Assembly (NCBI RefSeq): GCF_008329905.1
Contig: NZ_CP032155.1
Coordinates: 186,001-250,000, forward strand
Source: Mycobacterium sp. ELW1
GTDB lineage: Bacteria; Actinomycetota; Actinomycetes; Mycobacteriales; Mycobacteriaceae
Direction of reading: 5' to 3'
Length of the DNA stretch: 64,000 bases
Within the stretch, counting starts at the first letter, position 1, and the number at the start of each line of letters is the position of its first letter. Both the position numbers and the translations under genes were made by a program. A model generated the notes under the pieces. The model had not been told where the DNA came from. It saw only the letters and a program-made list of their open reading frames with translations, and did not search any database. Below are positions 16,128 to 26,519 of this stretch, one piece after another.

Positions 16128-17108
16128 GTGTCCATCATGCCAGCAGTTACCGCAGACACGTTGTCGCTACCGCGCCTGAGCGCGGCCGCTCCGTCCGACA
16201 CCGAACGTCCCGTCCGGTCCGTCACCACCGGGCCGCGCGGGTATGAAGGCGAAGGCTTTCCCGTCGTGCGCGCGTTCGCCGGAGTCAGTGCCGCCGACCT
16301 CGACCCGTTCATTCACATGGACCAGATGGGTGAGGTCGAGTACTCACCCGGCGAGCCCAAAGGCACCGACTGGCACCCGCACCGCGGCTTCGAGACGGTC
16401 ACCTACATGATCGACGGCCGCTTTGCCCACCAGGACTCGCACGGTGGCGGTGGCCTGATCGCCGACGGCGCCACCCAATGGATGACCGCGGGTGCCGGCA
16501 TCCTGCACATCGAGACACCGCCGGCCGAGCTCGTCGAGAGCGGCGGGCTGTTCCATGGCGTCCAGCTGTGGGTCAACCTGCCGCGCGCGGACAAGTTCGC
16601 CGAGCCGCGCTACCAGTCGATCGAGGGTCAGGCCGTTCGCCTGCTGTCGTCCGAGGACGGCGGGGCGCTGGTGCGCGTCATCGCCGGTGAGGTCGACGGC
16701 TGGGCCGGACCGGGGATGACGCACACCCCGATCACGTTGGCCCACACCACCATCGAGGCCGGCGCGCAGCTGAATCTGCCTTGGCCGCGCAACTACAACG
16801 CACTGGTTTACGTGCTCTCCGGTCGCGGCACCGTCGGTCCCATCGGCCATCCCGTCGAGCAGGGCCAGCTTGCGGTGCTCGGCCCGGGTGACCGCATCAC
16901 GGTGGCTGCCGCGGCGGCTCAGGACTCCAACCGGCCGGCCATGGAGGTTCTGCTGTTGGGCGGCAAGCCGATTCGTGAGCCGGTGTTCCACTACGGGCCC
17001 TTCGTGATGAACTCCAAGTCGGAGGTCATCCAGGCGCTCGAGGACTTCAACGCCGGCCGGTTCGGCACCGTGCCGCCCGGTGCGCTGATGCCGCACCGAG
17101 CCGGGTAG
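16128..17108 (+). CDS. pirin family protein
   Basis: 326 aa from GTG 16128, or 323 from ATG 16137; neither has a clear ribosome site. It is a bicupin protein. The N-terminal cupin has the metal-binding signature DWHPHRGFETVTYMIDG (~residues 84-100), and the further His and Glu ligands are in GAGILHIETP. Some bacterial pirins have quercetinase activity and others modulate metabolic enzymes, so function is uncertain. The C-terminal cupin (~200-300) keeps the fold without the metal set, as usual for pirins. It follows ptsI after 26 bases but has a palindrome of its own and is probably separately controlled. Confidence 0.9.
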   Translation: MSIMPAVTADTLSLPRLSAAAPSDTERPVRSVTTGPRGYEGEGFPVVRAFAGVSAADLDPFIHMDQMGEVEYSPGEPKGTDWHPHRGFETVTYMIDGRFAHQDSHGGGGLIADGATQWMTAGAGILHIETPPAELVESGGLFHGVQLWVNLPRADKFAEPRYQSIEGQAVRLLSSEDGGALVRVIAGEVDGWAGPGMTHTPITLAHTTIEAGAQLNLPWPRNYNALVYVLSGRGTVGPIGHPVEQGQLAVLGPGDRITVAAAAAQDSNRPAMEVLLLGGKPIREPVFHYGPFVMNSKSEVIQALEDFNAGRFGTVPPGALMPHRAG

Positions 17109-17114
17109 GCCGAT

Positions 17115-19268
17115 TCAGCCGCGCAGTGGTTCGGCGGCAACGGCCGGCGGGTAGGTCAGTTCCAGCTCGCCGAGATTGGCCGCCGCGGTCACCAGCGGCA
17201 GAGCCGCCGAGACGGCCAACCCGTTGTCGCCGGCCTCGGCTCGCAGCGCGGGCACCAGGTCGTCGCTGATCGGTGCGGTCAGGCCGGTGCCGCCGCTGCC
17301 GTCGAAGCGGGAGCAGATCGCCGCGGCGTGCGCCTCGAGCACCGCCCGGGCCCGCGGGTAGACCCCCAGCGGGGGCGGGACGATGTCGGCGATCAGGTCG
17401 GCGGCCGCGCGCAACCGAACCGCCCGGCTGGACGCCCGCACGACCGGGGCGCGGGAATCAGTCGGGCCACCGTTCTCCGAAAGATATTGCCGCACAGCAT
17501 CATCCAGTGTTCGGGACACCGTAAGCGCGTCGTGGCTGAGCGCGTTCACCTGATTCTCGGCCTGCTCGAAGGCGCCGCGGGTGACCCGCAGGACCGCGGC
17601 GCGCAGATAGCGGGAGCCCACCTCGCGGGCCGCGTCGATGGCCTGCTGCACGGCTGTCTTGACCCCACGCGGCCACAACAGCAGCGACACCACGACGCCC
17701 ACCGACGCGCCAACGACGACGTCTTCGATCCGGATCAGGCCGACGGCCCACCCGCTCGGCACGATCAGGTTGAACACGATCAGCACCATCATCGTGAACG
17801 CGGCCTGGGTGGCGGTGAACGAACCGATCTCGGGCACATACGCCGAACCAAAGGCGACCAGCGGCAACAACACCCACAGCACGATCGGGTCGACACCGAG
17901 CAGTTCGATGACGACGGCGCCGATGAGAAAGCCGATGACCGTACCGATCACCGCACGCACGACCGTGGTGCCGGTGGTCAGCGCGCTGCTGCGCAGCACC
18001 GACAACGCGCCGAGCACCACCCAGAAACCGTGCTGGACCGGGAACACGAACGTGACGAGTACGGCCAGCGCCAGGCCGAGCCCGGTGCGCAGGCTGTTGC
18101 GGGCGGTCACCGAGCGGGTGGCCAGGTGACCACTGGTCAGGGCGGTGACGGCCTCGGTTTCGGAGTACACCCGGTCGGCGATCCCGGTCTCCGGCAGCCG
18201 GCGGCCCAGCACCCGCGCCCACACCGGCCGCGAGTCGGCGGCCGCGGCGCTGGCGATGAGCCGCCCGGTGACGCCGGTGGCCGCGCCGACGGTGCGGCGG
18301 TTGAGCAGGGTGCGGCCCAGCTCCACGGCGGCCTCGTCATCCGGTTCGGCGAGGATGTCGACGATGTCCTGGCGGTACGTGCCGACCGCGATGGTCCGCA
18401 GGTCGATCAGCGCGGCGGCCAGCAGCGCGCGCTCGTCGGCTCGCGCGGCCGCCCGGGTGATCAGCAGGACCTGAGCGCAGTCGCGCAGCACCCGCACCAC
18501 CGGCTCACCGATCGGCCCGAGCAGTTCGCCGGTGTCGCCGGTGACGCGATCGCACAACCACTGCAGGTCGTCGACCACCCGGACCAAGGCCCGGCTGCCC
18601 GCGGTCAGGGCCACCGGCCGGTAGGCGGCGCCGAGGAAGTTGGCGCGCAGCGCGTCCATCGCGGTGGTGACGTCGGCTGCCGACGCGGTTCCCTCGATGC
18701 GGTCGGCCAGGACCGCGCAGACGGCAGCGGCGTGACGGCGCAGCTCGCCGTGATGGCGCGGCGGAAAGAGGAACAGTGCGGCCGGGACGCAGATCGCCAG
18801 CGCGATCAGCCAGCCGAGCAGCCGCTCACCGAGCGGGCCTGCCGGTGTGCACACCGGCAGCACGAAGGTCAGCAGCGTGGCCCGCTGGCCGGCCGCGATG
18901 ATTTCGCTGAGCACCCCGGAGAACGTGACGGCCACCCCGATGACGAACGTCAGCAGGATCGCCAGCCACGGGATCGGCGCGGCCAGCGTGCCCAGGCTGA
19001 TCAGCACCGCGCCGTTGAAGCCCAACCCGCCGTAGGCCAGCGCCCGGGCGTTCATGTTGCCCGGGAAGTCGACCACGATCAGCAGCGCGATCGACCCGAA
19101 GATCGTGAACAGCGGCGTCTGGGACCCGCCGCCGACTGCGAAGCTGACCGCTGCGGCGATCGGGATGACGATCGCGGCCCGCGCCGCGCGTCGTGCGCCG
19201 TCGTTCTCGGGGTCGCGCGTCCGGATCCGATCGGCCGCCCGACGCCACAGGACGGCCGGGGTCAACAC
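17115..19268 (-). CDS. FUSC-family inner membrane protein
   Basis: 717 aa from GTG 19268. The architecture is that of FUSC/YccS-like proteins: an N-terminal group of about five to six spans (residues ~30-170), a long soluble part (~170-390), a second group of spans (~395-530, LGLALAVLVTFVFPVQHGFWVVLGALSVLRSS) and a soluble C-terminal region. Relatives are implicated in efflux of aromatic acids, but the substrate here is unknown. It lies 21 bases downstream of a TetR gene on the same strand and is probably its target. Confidence 0.85.
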   Translation of the reverse strand: MLTPAVLWRRAADRIRTRDPENDGARRAARAAIVIPIAAAVSFAVGGGSQTPLFTIFGSIALLIVVDFPGNMNARALAYGGLGFNGAVLISLGTLAAPIPWLAILLTFVIGVAVTFSGVLSEIIAAGQRATLLTFVLPVCTPAGPLGERLLGWLIALAICVPAALFLFPPRHHGELRRHAAAVCAVLADRIEGTASAADVTTAMDALRANFLGAAYRPVALTAGSRALVRVVDDLQWLCDRVTGDTGELLGPIGEPVVRVLRDCAQVLLITRAAARADERALLAAALIDLRTIAVGTYRQDIVDILAEPDDEAAVELGRTLLNRRTVGAATGVTGRLIASAAAADSRPVWARVLGRRLPETGIADRVYSETEAVTALTSGHLATRSVTARNSLRTGLGLALAVLVTFVFPVQHGFWVVLGALSVLRSSALTTGTTVVRAVIGTVIGFLIGAVVIELLGVDPIVLWVLLPLVAFGSAYVPEIGSFTATQAAFTMMVLIVFNLIVPSGWAVGLIRIEDVVVGASVGVVVSLLLWPRGVKTAVQQAIDAAREVGSRYLRAAVLRVTRGAFEQAENQVNALSHDALTVSRTLDDAVRQYLSENGGPTDSRAPVVRASSRAVRLRAAADLIADIVPPPLGVYPRARAVLEAHAAAICSRFDGSGGTGLTAPISDDLVPALRAEAGDNGLAVSAALPLVTAAANLGELELTYPPAVAAEPLRG

Positions 19269-19272
19269 CCTG

Positions 19273-19306
19273 TCACTGGGGCACGCTGGTCACTGGGGCA
19301 CGCTGG
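19273..19306 (-). repeat. 17-bp tandem duplication at the end of the TetR gene
   Basis: TCACTGGGGCACGCTGG occurs at 19273-19289 and 19290-19306. The second copy holds the last codons and TGA of the TetR gene (minus strand), so the first copy is a duplicated gene end with a spare stop. It forms most of the gap to the FUSC gene. Confidence 0.85.
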
Positions 19307-19850
19307 CGAAACTGCCCGAATCCAGCGCGTCGAGCATGTAGCGGGCGATCCACCCGAATGTGTCCGGCTCGCGAGGCAGGATCGCCTGCTCATAGCCGAT
19401 GAAGACGTAGACCGCCCAGGAGGCGTACACCTCGGCCTGCCGCACATCGTCGACGATCTCGATCGCCGAGTCGTAGAGGATCTTGTACCGCGCTCGGTCG
19501 ACCTCGCTCTGGACGGCCAGCACGTGGGGGTCGACGGAACTCCATGACCGGATCGCCGCCTCGGCGCGGTGCGGCAGGGATAACCCGACCTGGATGATCG
19601 CCTCGATGCGGCTGCGCGGGTCGGAGACCTCGCGGATGGCGTCGATCAGCCGGACGGTCCGGTCCTGCACCCAGTAGGAGACCAGGTCGCGGGTGAAGGC
19701 CGGCCAGCTGGCGAAATAGTGATAGAACGACCCGGTTGTGACGCCGAGTCGGTTGCACACCTCGGCCAGTTTGAGTCCGCCGTAACCGACGTCGGCGAGT
19801 ACTTCGAGACCGGTCTCGAAGTACGCCTCTCGGTTGGCAACGGTTGCCAT
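19290..19850 (-). CDS. TetR-family transcriptional regulator
   Basis: 186 aa. The N-terminal helix-turn-helix is GGLKLAEVCNRLGVTTGSFYHYF (~residues 24-46 region); the rest is an all-helical ligand domain without recognisable subfamily signature. The start ATG at 19850 leaves 136 bases to the divergent aldehyde dehydrogenase gene. It is probably cotranscribed with, and represses, the FUSC membrane protein gene 21 bases downstream; control of the divergent dehydrogenase is also possible. Confidence 0.88.
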   Translation of the reverse strand: MATVANREAYFETGLEVLADVGYGGLKLAEVCNRLGVTTGSFYHYFASWPAFTRDLVSYWVQDRTVRLIDAIREVSDPRSRIEAIIQVGLSLPHRAEAAIRSWSSVDPHVLAVQSEVDRARYKILYDSAIEIVDDVRQAEVYASWAVYVFIGYEQAILPREPDTFGWIARYMLDALDSGSFASVPQ

Positions 19851-19986
19851 GGGTCAAACGATAATGCGCGGGCCCCGACAAGACAGAGCTGACGGGCGGG
19901 ATCGTGACCAAGTTGCGCAGGCGGCTTGTGACCGCGGATCGATCTTGGGGCAAGCTGGAAACACGCGATCGAATCGAGGAGTTGGC

Positions 19987-21387
19987 ATGACCGTTCAGAT
20001 CACAAGTGACCACGCGACCGAAGGCGGCGCCGCCGGTGTGCTGGCTGACGTGCGCCGGGTATTCAACAGCGGTCGCACCCGCTCGCTGGCGTGGCGGTCC
20101 GAGCAGCTGCTCGCGGTGGAGCGGATGTGCGACGAACGCGAGCCGGAGATCGCCGAGGCGCTGGCCCGCGACCTGGGCCGATCCTCCTTCGAAGCCTGGC
20201 TCGCCGATATCGGCTCGACCAAGGCGGAAGCCGCCTTCGCCCGCAAGCAGCTGAAGAAGTGGGTCAAGCCGCAGAAGTCCAGGCTTCCCCTGGCGCAGCA
20301 GCCCGGCCGGGCGTGGGTGCAGTACGACCCGCTCGGCGCGATCCTGGTGATCGGACCGTGGAACTACCCCTTCTACCTGTGCATGGCGCCGCTGGTCGCC
20401 GCGATCGCCGCCGGTAACGGCGTGGTGATCAAGCCGTCGGAACTCGCGCCGGCCACCTCTGCTCTCATCGCTCGGCTGGTTCCGGAGTACCTCGACTCCG
20501 AGGCCGTCCGGGTGGTCGAGGGTGATGCGGCGGTCACCCAGGACCTGTTGGCGCAGGGCTTCGACCATGCACTGTTCACCGGTGGCACCGAGATCGGTCG
20601 CAAGATCATGGCGGCCGCCGCGCCGACCCTGACGCCGGTGACCCTCGAGCTGGGCGGCAAGAGCCCGGTGGTGGTGCTCCCGGACGCCGACCTGGATGTG
20701 GCGGCCCGCCGGATCGCCTGGATCAAGCTGATGAATTCCGGACAGACCTGCATCGCCCCGGACTACGTCCTGGCCGACCGCACGATCGTCGGAAAGCTGA
20801 CCGACAAGATCGTGGCGACGATCGCGGAGTTCCGGGCCGAGGAGAAGGACCCGTCGCTGCGCATCGTCAATGAGCGGCAGTTCGACCGGCTGGCGTCGCT
20901 GATCAGCGCGACCAGCGGCACCGTCGTCACCGGCGGAGGGTCGGACCGCACGGCCCTGCGGATCGAGCCGACGGTGATCGTCGACCCGCCCGCGGACGAC
21001 CCGGTGATGTCGGACGAGATCTTCGGCCCGATCCTGTCGATCATCTCGGTGGATTCGGCGGATGCCGCCGTCGCCTTCGTCAATGCCCGGCCCAAGCCGC
21101 TGGCACTGTACGTCTTCACAGAGTCGCGGTCGGCGGCACGGGACCTCGTCGACCGGATGCCGTCCGGCGGTGCGGTGATCAACCACGTGGCGGTGCACTG
21201 CCTGGTTCCGCAACTTCCGTTCGGCGGGGTCGGCGCCAGCGGTATGGGTGCTTACCACGGCAAGTGGGGCTTCGAGACACTCAGCCACCGACGCGCCGTG
21301 CTCGCCAAACCGACGAAATTTGACCTGAAACTGATGTATCCGCCCTATACTGATCGTGCGATCAGGCTAATGCGCAGGGTCCTTTGA
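19987..21387 (+). CDS. aldehyde dehydrogenase (Rv0147-like)
   Basis: 466 aa from ATG 19987; an upstream in-frame extension runs into the divergent promoter region and is not used. It oxidises an aldehyde with NAD(P)+. The general base is Glu221 (TLELGGKSP) and the catalytic Cys255 lies in NSGQTCIAPDYVL; the nucleotide site contains IGPWNYPF and FTGGTEIGR. The short length and C-terminal hydrophobic/basic tail (LMYPPYTDRAIRLMRRVL) resemble class 3 fatty aldehyde dehydrogenases that associate with membranes. M. tuberculosis Rv0147 is the positional counterpart, beside methyltransferases and the Rv0148 SDR as here. Confidence 0.93.
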   Translation: MTVQITSDHATEGGAAGVLADVRRVFNSGRTRSLAWRSEQLLAVERMCDEREPEIAEALARDLGRSSFEAWLADIGSTKAEAAFARKQLKKWVKPQKSRLPLAQQPGRAWVQYDPLGAILVIGPWNYPFYLCMAPLVAAIAAGNGVVIKPSELAPATSALIARLVPEYLDSEAVRVVEGDAAVTQDLLAQGFDHALFTGGTEIGRKIMAAAAPTLTPVTLELGGKSPVVVLPDADLDVAARRIAWIKLMNSGQTCIAPDYVLADRTIVGKLTDKIVATIAEFRAEEKDPSLRIVNERQFDRLASLISATSGTVVTGGGSDRTALRIEPTVIVDPPADDPVMSDEIFGPILSIISVDSADAAVAFVNARPKPLALYVFTESRSAARDLVDRMPSGGAVINHVAVHCLVPQLPFGGVGASGMGAYHGKWGFETLSHRRAVLAKPTKFDLKLMYPPYTDRAIRLMRRVL

Positions 21388-21696
21388 TGCCCTGAAAACG
21401 GCCATAGCAAAGTCCGTACAAAAGCTCAGCAATCTCTCGACGGCGAACTTCCGCGTGTTGGTACAGATTGAGCGAATAGTCGTGCGAATTGCTCCGTCGG
21501 AATTCATGACGCATCTGTCATTGTCCGATAACCGAACCGGAAACCGCATGTCAGACTCGGATTGCAGGTCAAACGGCCGTTCTGGCAACGGATTCCGAAG
21601 GTAGGTCAAAACATGAACACATTTCTAATTTTGTTGACCTGAGCAAATGTCGTTCGCCGTCAAAAATATGCGCAAAGGTGTGGCACAATTTTGACT
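21388..21696. other. no confident gene; AT-richer intergenic stretch
   Basis: About 300 bases with clearly lower GC than the surroundings. A minus-strand frame (21367-21609, 80 aa, TTG start, no ribosome site, overlapping the dehydrogenase end) is open but has no recognisable domain. An inverted repeat AGGTCAA (21603-21609) / TTGACCT (21634-21640) could be an operator or part of the promoter of the TetR gene that follows. It may be a decayed gene remnant or foreign DNA. Confidence 0.5.
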
Positions 21697-22332
21697 GTGC
21701 CGCATACAGCCAGTCGGGGCCCGGGTCGCCCCCCAGCAGCTAAGGCAGCGGAAACGCGCGAGCGCATCATGCGCGCTGCCCGTGAGGTGTTCAGCGAATT
21801 GGGGTATGACGCTGCCACCTTCCAGGCAATCGCCATCCGGGCCGACTTGACCCGACCTGCGATTAATCATTACTTCGCCAGCAAACGGCTGCTCTATCAA
21901 GAGGTCGTCGACCAGACGAACGCCTCGGTGATCGAGTCCGCCGTGCATCAGTCGCAACGGGAGAGCACCCTGGCGGGGCGGATCCGCGTCTTCATCGAGG
22001 CCGCCGTTCATGCCCAGGGTCAGGACCGCTCAGTGGCGGCCTTCCTGGTTACGTCGGTGCTCGAGTCCGAGCGACATCCGGAGTTGGCCGAGTCCAACCA
22101 CGACTCGCGGGAGTTCACCCGCGGGTACGTGAAGGCGGCCATCAAGGATGCCGTCGACTCGGGCGAGGTTCGCGCGGACATCGACGTCGAGGCGGCTGCC
22201 GAGATGCTGATGGCTGTGATGTGGGGACTGGGCTTTTACGCCGGGTTCGTCGGCGATCAGGATCGTCTGACCGCGATCACCGACCAGTTCCTTGCGCTCC
22301 TCGACGGTCAGGCCTGGCGCACCGTCTCCTGA
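21697..22332 (+). CDS. TetR-family transcriptional regulator
   Basis: 211 aa from GTG 21697, or 213 from TTG 21691; there is no ribosome site for either. The helix-turn-helix region reads FQAIAIRADLTRPAINHYF (~residues 42-60). The C-terminal ligand domain belongs to the large mycobacterial TetR group. Adjacent genes are the aldehyde dehydrogenase upstream and a SAM methyltransferase downstream on the same strand; M. tuberculosis has a TetR (Rv0144) next to the same methyltransferase pair, so this is its likely counterpart. The regulated genes are unknown. Confidence 0.88.
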   Translation: MPHTASRGPGRPPAAKAAETRERIMRAAREVFSELGYDAATFQAIAIRADLTRPAINHYFASKRLLYQEVVDQTNASVIESAVHQSQRESTLAGRIRVFIEAAVHAQGQDRSVAAFLVTSVLESERHPELAESNHDSREFTRGYVKAAIKDAVDSGEVRADIDVEAAAEMLMAVMWGLGFYAGFVGDQDRLTAITDQFLALLDGQAWRTVS

Positions 22333-22414
22333 GGCGGTGACCTCCGCCACAGTCGCATAGTCTGGCTAAGTTTCTCGGTACCCTTGGTGTATCAATCTGG
22401 CTGACCTGGGTTGA

Positions 22415-23419
<1,005 letters not shown>

Positions 23420-23498
23420 CGCCAACCCGGGTGCCTGTGGCTCCGGCGGCCCACGTATACAAGAGTTACGTTCCGTCAGTCGCAGGAGAGGAAGGCCC

Positions 23499-24362
23499 AT
23501 GCCCGGAGTTGTTGATCGAGTCATCGTCGTCACCGGAGCCGGTGGCGGCCTGGGTCGTGAGTACGCGCTGACACTGGCCCGCGAGGGCGCCAGCGTCGTG
23601 GTGAACGACCTCGGCGGCGCACGTGACGGAACCGGCGCCGGCCACAACATGGCCGACCAGGTTGTCCAGGAGATCAAGGACGCCGGCGGTCGCGCGGTCG
23701 CCAACTACGACTCCGTCGCCGAGCCCGAGGGCGGCGAGAACATCGTCAAGACCGCGATCGAGGAGTTCGGCAAGATCGACGGCATCGTCAGCAACGCGGG
23801 CATCCTGCGCGACGGCACCTTCCACAAGATGCCGTTCGAGAACTGGGATTCCGTGCTCAAGGTCCACCTCTACGGCGGCTACAACGTGATCCGCGCCGCC
23901 TGGCCGCACTTCCGCGAGCAGAGCTACGGCCGCATCGTCGTCGCCACCTCGACCAGCGGCCTGTTCGGCAATTTCGGGCAGGCCAACTACAGCGCCGCCA
24001 AGCTCGGCCTGGTCGGCCTGATCAACACGCTGGCCCAGGAAGGCGCCAAGTACAACATCAAGGCCAATGCGCTGGCGCCCATCGCCGCGACCCGCATGAC
24101 CGAGGACATCCTGCCGCCCGAGGTCTTCAAGAAGCTCACCCCGGAGTACGTCGCCCCGGTGGTCGGCTACCTGTGCACCGAAGAGGTGCCGGACTCCGCG
24201 TCGGTGTTCATCGTCGGCGGTGGCAAGGTGCAGCGCGCGGCGCTGTTCCAGAACGAGGGCGTCACCTTCGACCATGTCCCGAGCGTCGACGACGTCGCCG
24301 CCCAGTGGTCGACGATCGACGACCTGTCGGCCGCCGAGCACGCGTCCTTCAAGCTCGGCTGA
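23499..24362 (+). CDS. short-chain dehydrogenase, MFE-2/hydroxyacyl-CoA type (Rv0148-like)
   Basis: 287 aa from ATG 23499, ribosome site AGGAGAGG. A classical SDR with NAD motif TGAGGGLGREYA (~residues 12-23), NNAG-equivalent SNAG, and catalytic Ser...Tyr-Ser-Ala-Ala-Lys (ANYSAAKLGLVG). The sequence closely follows M. tuberculosis Rv0148 as I recall it, which resembles the (3R)-hydroxyacyl-CoA dehydrogenase domain of peroxisomal multifunctional enzyme 2. It is therefore likely to act in fatty acyl or steroid side-chain beta-oxidation; the exact substrate is unproven. Confidence 0.93.
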   Translation: MPGVVDRVIVVTGAGGGLGREYALTLAREGASVVVNDLGGARDGTGAGHNMADQVVQEIKDAGGRAVANYDSVAEPEGGENIVKTAIEEFGKIDGIVSNAGILRDGTFHKMPFENWDSVLKVHLYGGYNVIRAAWPHFREQSYGRIVVATSTSGLFGNFGQANYSAAKLGLVGLINTLAQEGAKYNIKANALAPIAATRMTEDILPPEVFKKLTPEYVAPVVGYLCTEEVPDSASVFIVGGGKVQRAALFQNEGVTFDHVPSVDDVAAQWSTIDDLSAAEHASFKLG

Positions 24363-24399
24363 ACGTGACCGCGTCGTCGGCCGGCACGCAGGGGCATCC

Positions 24400-25095
24400 A
24401 TGATCCGCGTGCTGGCCTTCGACGTGTTCGGCACGGTCGTCGATTGGCGTTCCAGCATCATCGGCGAGCTTGAACAGTTCGGGAAATCGCAAGGTCTGCA
24501 ACGGGATTGGGGCGCGTTCGCCGACAGCTGGCGGGGCGGCTACGTGCCGGCGATGAATCTTGTTCGGCGCGGCGAGCTGCCGTGGACCCGGCTGGACGAT
24601 CTGCACCGCAGGATCCTCGACGAGTTGCTCCGCGACGCCGGCATCCAGGCGAGCGAGGACGACGTCGACCACCTCAACCGCGCATGGCATCGGTTGGCTC
24701 CCTGGCCGGACGCCGTGGACGGCCTGTACCGGCTCAAGGAACGATTCACCATCACCACGCTGTCGAACGGCAACGTATCGCTGCTGACCGAGATGGCCAA
24801 ACATGCTGGCCTGCCGTGGGATTGCGTGCTGTCGGCCGAGATCTTCGGGCACTACAAGCCCGACCGCGAGGCCTACCTGGGCTGCGCGCAGATCCTGGAC
24901 GTGGCACCCGAGGAGACCATGCTGGTGGCCGCCCATCCCAGTGATCTGCGAGCCGCCCGCGATGCCGGATTGCGCACCGCCTACGTCGACCGGCTGCTGG
25001 AATGGGGACAACCGGGGCGCTATCGGGTGCCGTTCGAACCCGACGAATTCGACGTCACCGCAACGGACTTCCTGGAGCTGGCCGAGAAGCTCTAG
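24400..25095 (+). CDS. HAD-superfamily haloacid dehalogenase type II-like hydrolase
   Basis: 231 aa from ATG 24400. Residues FDVFGTVVDWR hold the catalytic Asp (FDxFGT, the type II dehalogenase variant with Phe/Gly instead of DxD), TLSNGN is motif II, and HYKPDREAY supplies the motif III Lys. The last part has AAHPSDLRAARDAGLRTAYV, typical of L-2-haloacid dehalogenases. It may hydrolyse a 2-haloacid or be a phosphatase; the DxF rather than DxD signature favours dehalogenase-like chemistry. It starts 37 bases after the SDR and converges on pntB with a 1-base gap. Confidence 0.88.
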   Translation: MIRVLAFDVFGTVVDWRSSIIGELEQFGKSQGLQRDWGAFADSWRGGYVPAMNLVRRGELPWTRLDDLHRRILDELLRDAGIQASEDDVDHLNRAWHRLAPWPDAVDGLYRLKERFTITTLSNGNVSLLTEMAKHAGLPWDCVLSAEIFGHYKPDREAYLGCAQILDVAPEETMLVAAHPSDLRAARDAGLRTAYVDRLLEWGQPGRYRVPFEPDEFDVTATDFLELAEKL

Positions 25096-25096
25096 G

Positions 25097-26518
25097 TCAC
25101 AGCGCGGCGTTGATGTCGTCGACCCTGTCGCGCGCATCGCCGAACAGCATCTGGGTGTTCTCGCGGAAGAACAGTGGATTCTGCACGCCGGCGTAGCCGG
25201 AGGCCATGGATCGTTTGAACACGATGACGTGCTCGGCATTCCAGACCGTCAGCACCGGCATGCCGGCGATCGGGCTGGACGGATCTTCCGACGCCGCCGG
25301 ATTCACTGTGTCGTTGGCGCCGATCACCAACACCACCGAGGTGCCGTCGAAATCGTCGTTGATCTCGTCCATTTCGAGCACGATGTCGTAGGGCACCTTG
25401 GCCTCTGCCAGCAGCACGTTCATATGTCCGGGCAGCCGGCCTGCGACGGGGTGGATACCGAATCGCACGGTGACACCACGCTCGCGCAGCTTGCGGGTCA
25501 GTTCGGCCACGCCGTACTGGGCCTGGGCCACGGCCATCCCGTAGCCGGGGGTGATGATCACCGAACTGGCCGACGACAAGAGTTCGGCGGCTCCCTCGGC
25601 GGTGATCTCGCGGTGTTCGCCGTAATCCTTGTCCTCGGCCGGTCCTGCTTCGATGCCGAAGCCGCCAGCGATGACCGAGATGAACGAGCGGTTCATGGCT
25701 TTGCACATGATGTAGGACAGGTAGGCACCCGATGACCCGACCAGGGCGCCGGTGACGATCAACAGATCGTTGGACAACAGGAAGCCCGAAGCTGCTGCAG
25801 CCCAACCGGAATAGCTGTTGAGCATCGACACCACGACGGGCATGTCGCCACCGCCGATGGAGGCGACCAGGTGCCAGCCCAGCAGCAGCGCCAACACCGT
25901 GACGACGATGAGCAGCCACAGCTGGGGTTCGATGACGAACCAGACGGTGAACGCAACGAACAACACCAGGGCGCCGACATTGAGAAAGTTCTTGCCGGGC
26001 AACATCAGTGGGGCGGATTTGATGCGCGCCGACAGTTTCAGGTTGGCGACGATCGATCCGGTGAAGGTGACGGCACCGATGAACACGCCGATGAACACCT
26101 CGGCGGAGTGGATACCGAGCATGCCCTGGCTATCGAGTAGTGCCGCTTCACCACCGGCGAGGTCGTGCTCGACATGCAGGTAGCCGTTCCAGCCGACCAG
26201 GACCGCGGCCAGACCGACGAAACTGTGCAGTAGCGCGATCAGCTCGGGCATCCCGGTCATCTCGACGACGCGGGCACGCCACAATCCGATCGCGGCACCG
26301 ATGGCCATGGCGCCGATCAGCAGGCCCAGACCGAGTGGCTCGATATGGCGGGCCAGGGCCAGCGCGTTGGTGGCGACCAGCGCCACCACCATGCCGGCCA
26401 TGCCGAACGTGTTTCCGGCCCGCGATGTTTCGTGCTTGGACAGCCCGGCCAGCGCCAGGATGAACAGCAGGGCCGCGACGATGTAGGCCGCAGTGGCGGC
26501 CGTTTCCAATGTGAACAA
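25097..26518 (-). CDS. pntB: NAD(P) transhydrogenase subunit beta
   Basis: 473 aa from TTG 26518. With PntA it couples proton entry to hydride transfer from NADH to NADP+. The N-terminal ~270 residues hold about nine membrane spans (domain II); the C-terminal ~190 residues form NADP-binding domain III with [36 protein letters not shown] and [14 protein letters not shown]. It starts 1 base after the pntA stop, so the two are cotranscribed. M. tuberculosis counterpart: Rv0157. Confidence 0.95.
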   Translation of the reverse strand: MFTLETAATAAYIVAALLFILALAGLSKHETSRAGNTFGMAGMVVALVATNALALARHIEPLGLGLLIGAMAIGAAIGLWRARVVEMTGMPELIALLHSFVGLAAVLVGWNGYLHVEHDLAGGEAALLDSQGMLGIHSAEVFIGVFIGAVTFTGSIVANLKLSARIKSAPLMLPGKNFLNVGALVLFVAFTVWFVIEPQLWLLIVVTVLALLLGWHLVASIGGGDMPVVVSMLNSYSGWAAAASGFLLSNDLLIVTGALVGSSGAYLSYIMCKAMNRSFISVIAGGFGIEAGPAEDKDYGEHREITAEGAAELLSSASSVIITPGYGMAVAQAQYGVAELTRKLRERGVTVRFGIHPVAGRLPGHMNVLLAEAKVPYDIVLEMDEINDDFDGTSVVLVIGANDTVNPAASEDPSSPIAGMPVLTVWNAEHVIVFKRSMASGYAGVQNPLFFRENTQMLFGDARDRVDDINAAL

Positions 26519-26519
26519 C

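Noticed and set aside
17328..19547. 739-aa plus-strand open frame opposite the FUSC gene
   Set aside because: Extreme Arg/Gln/Gly/Asp composition of an antisense shadow; crosses the TetR-FUSC gap and has no recognisable domain.
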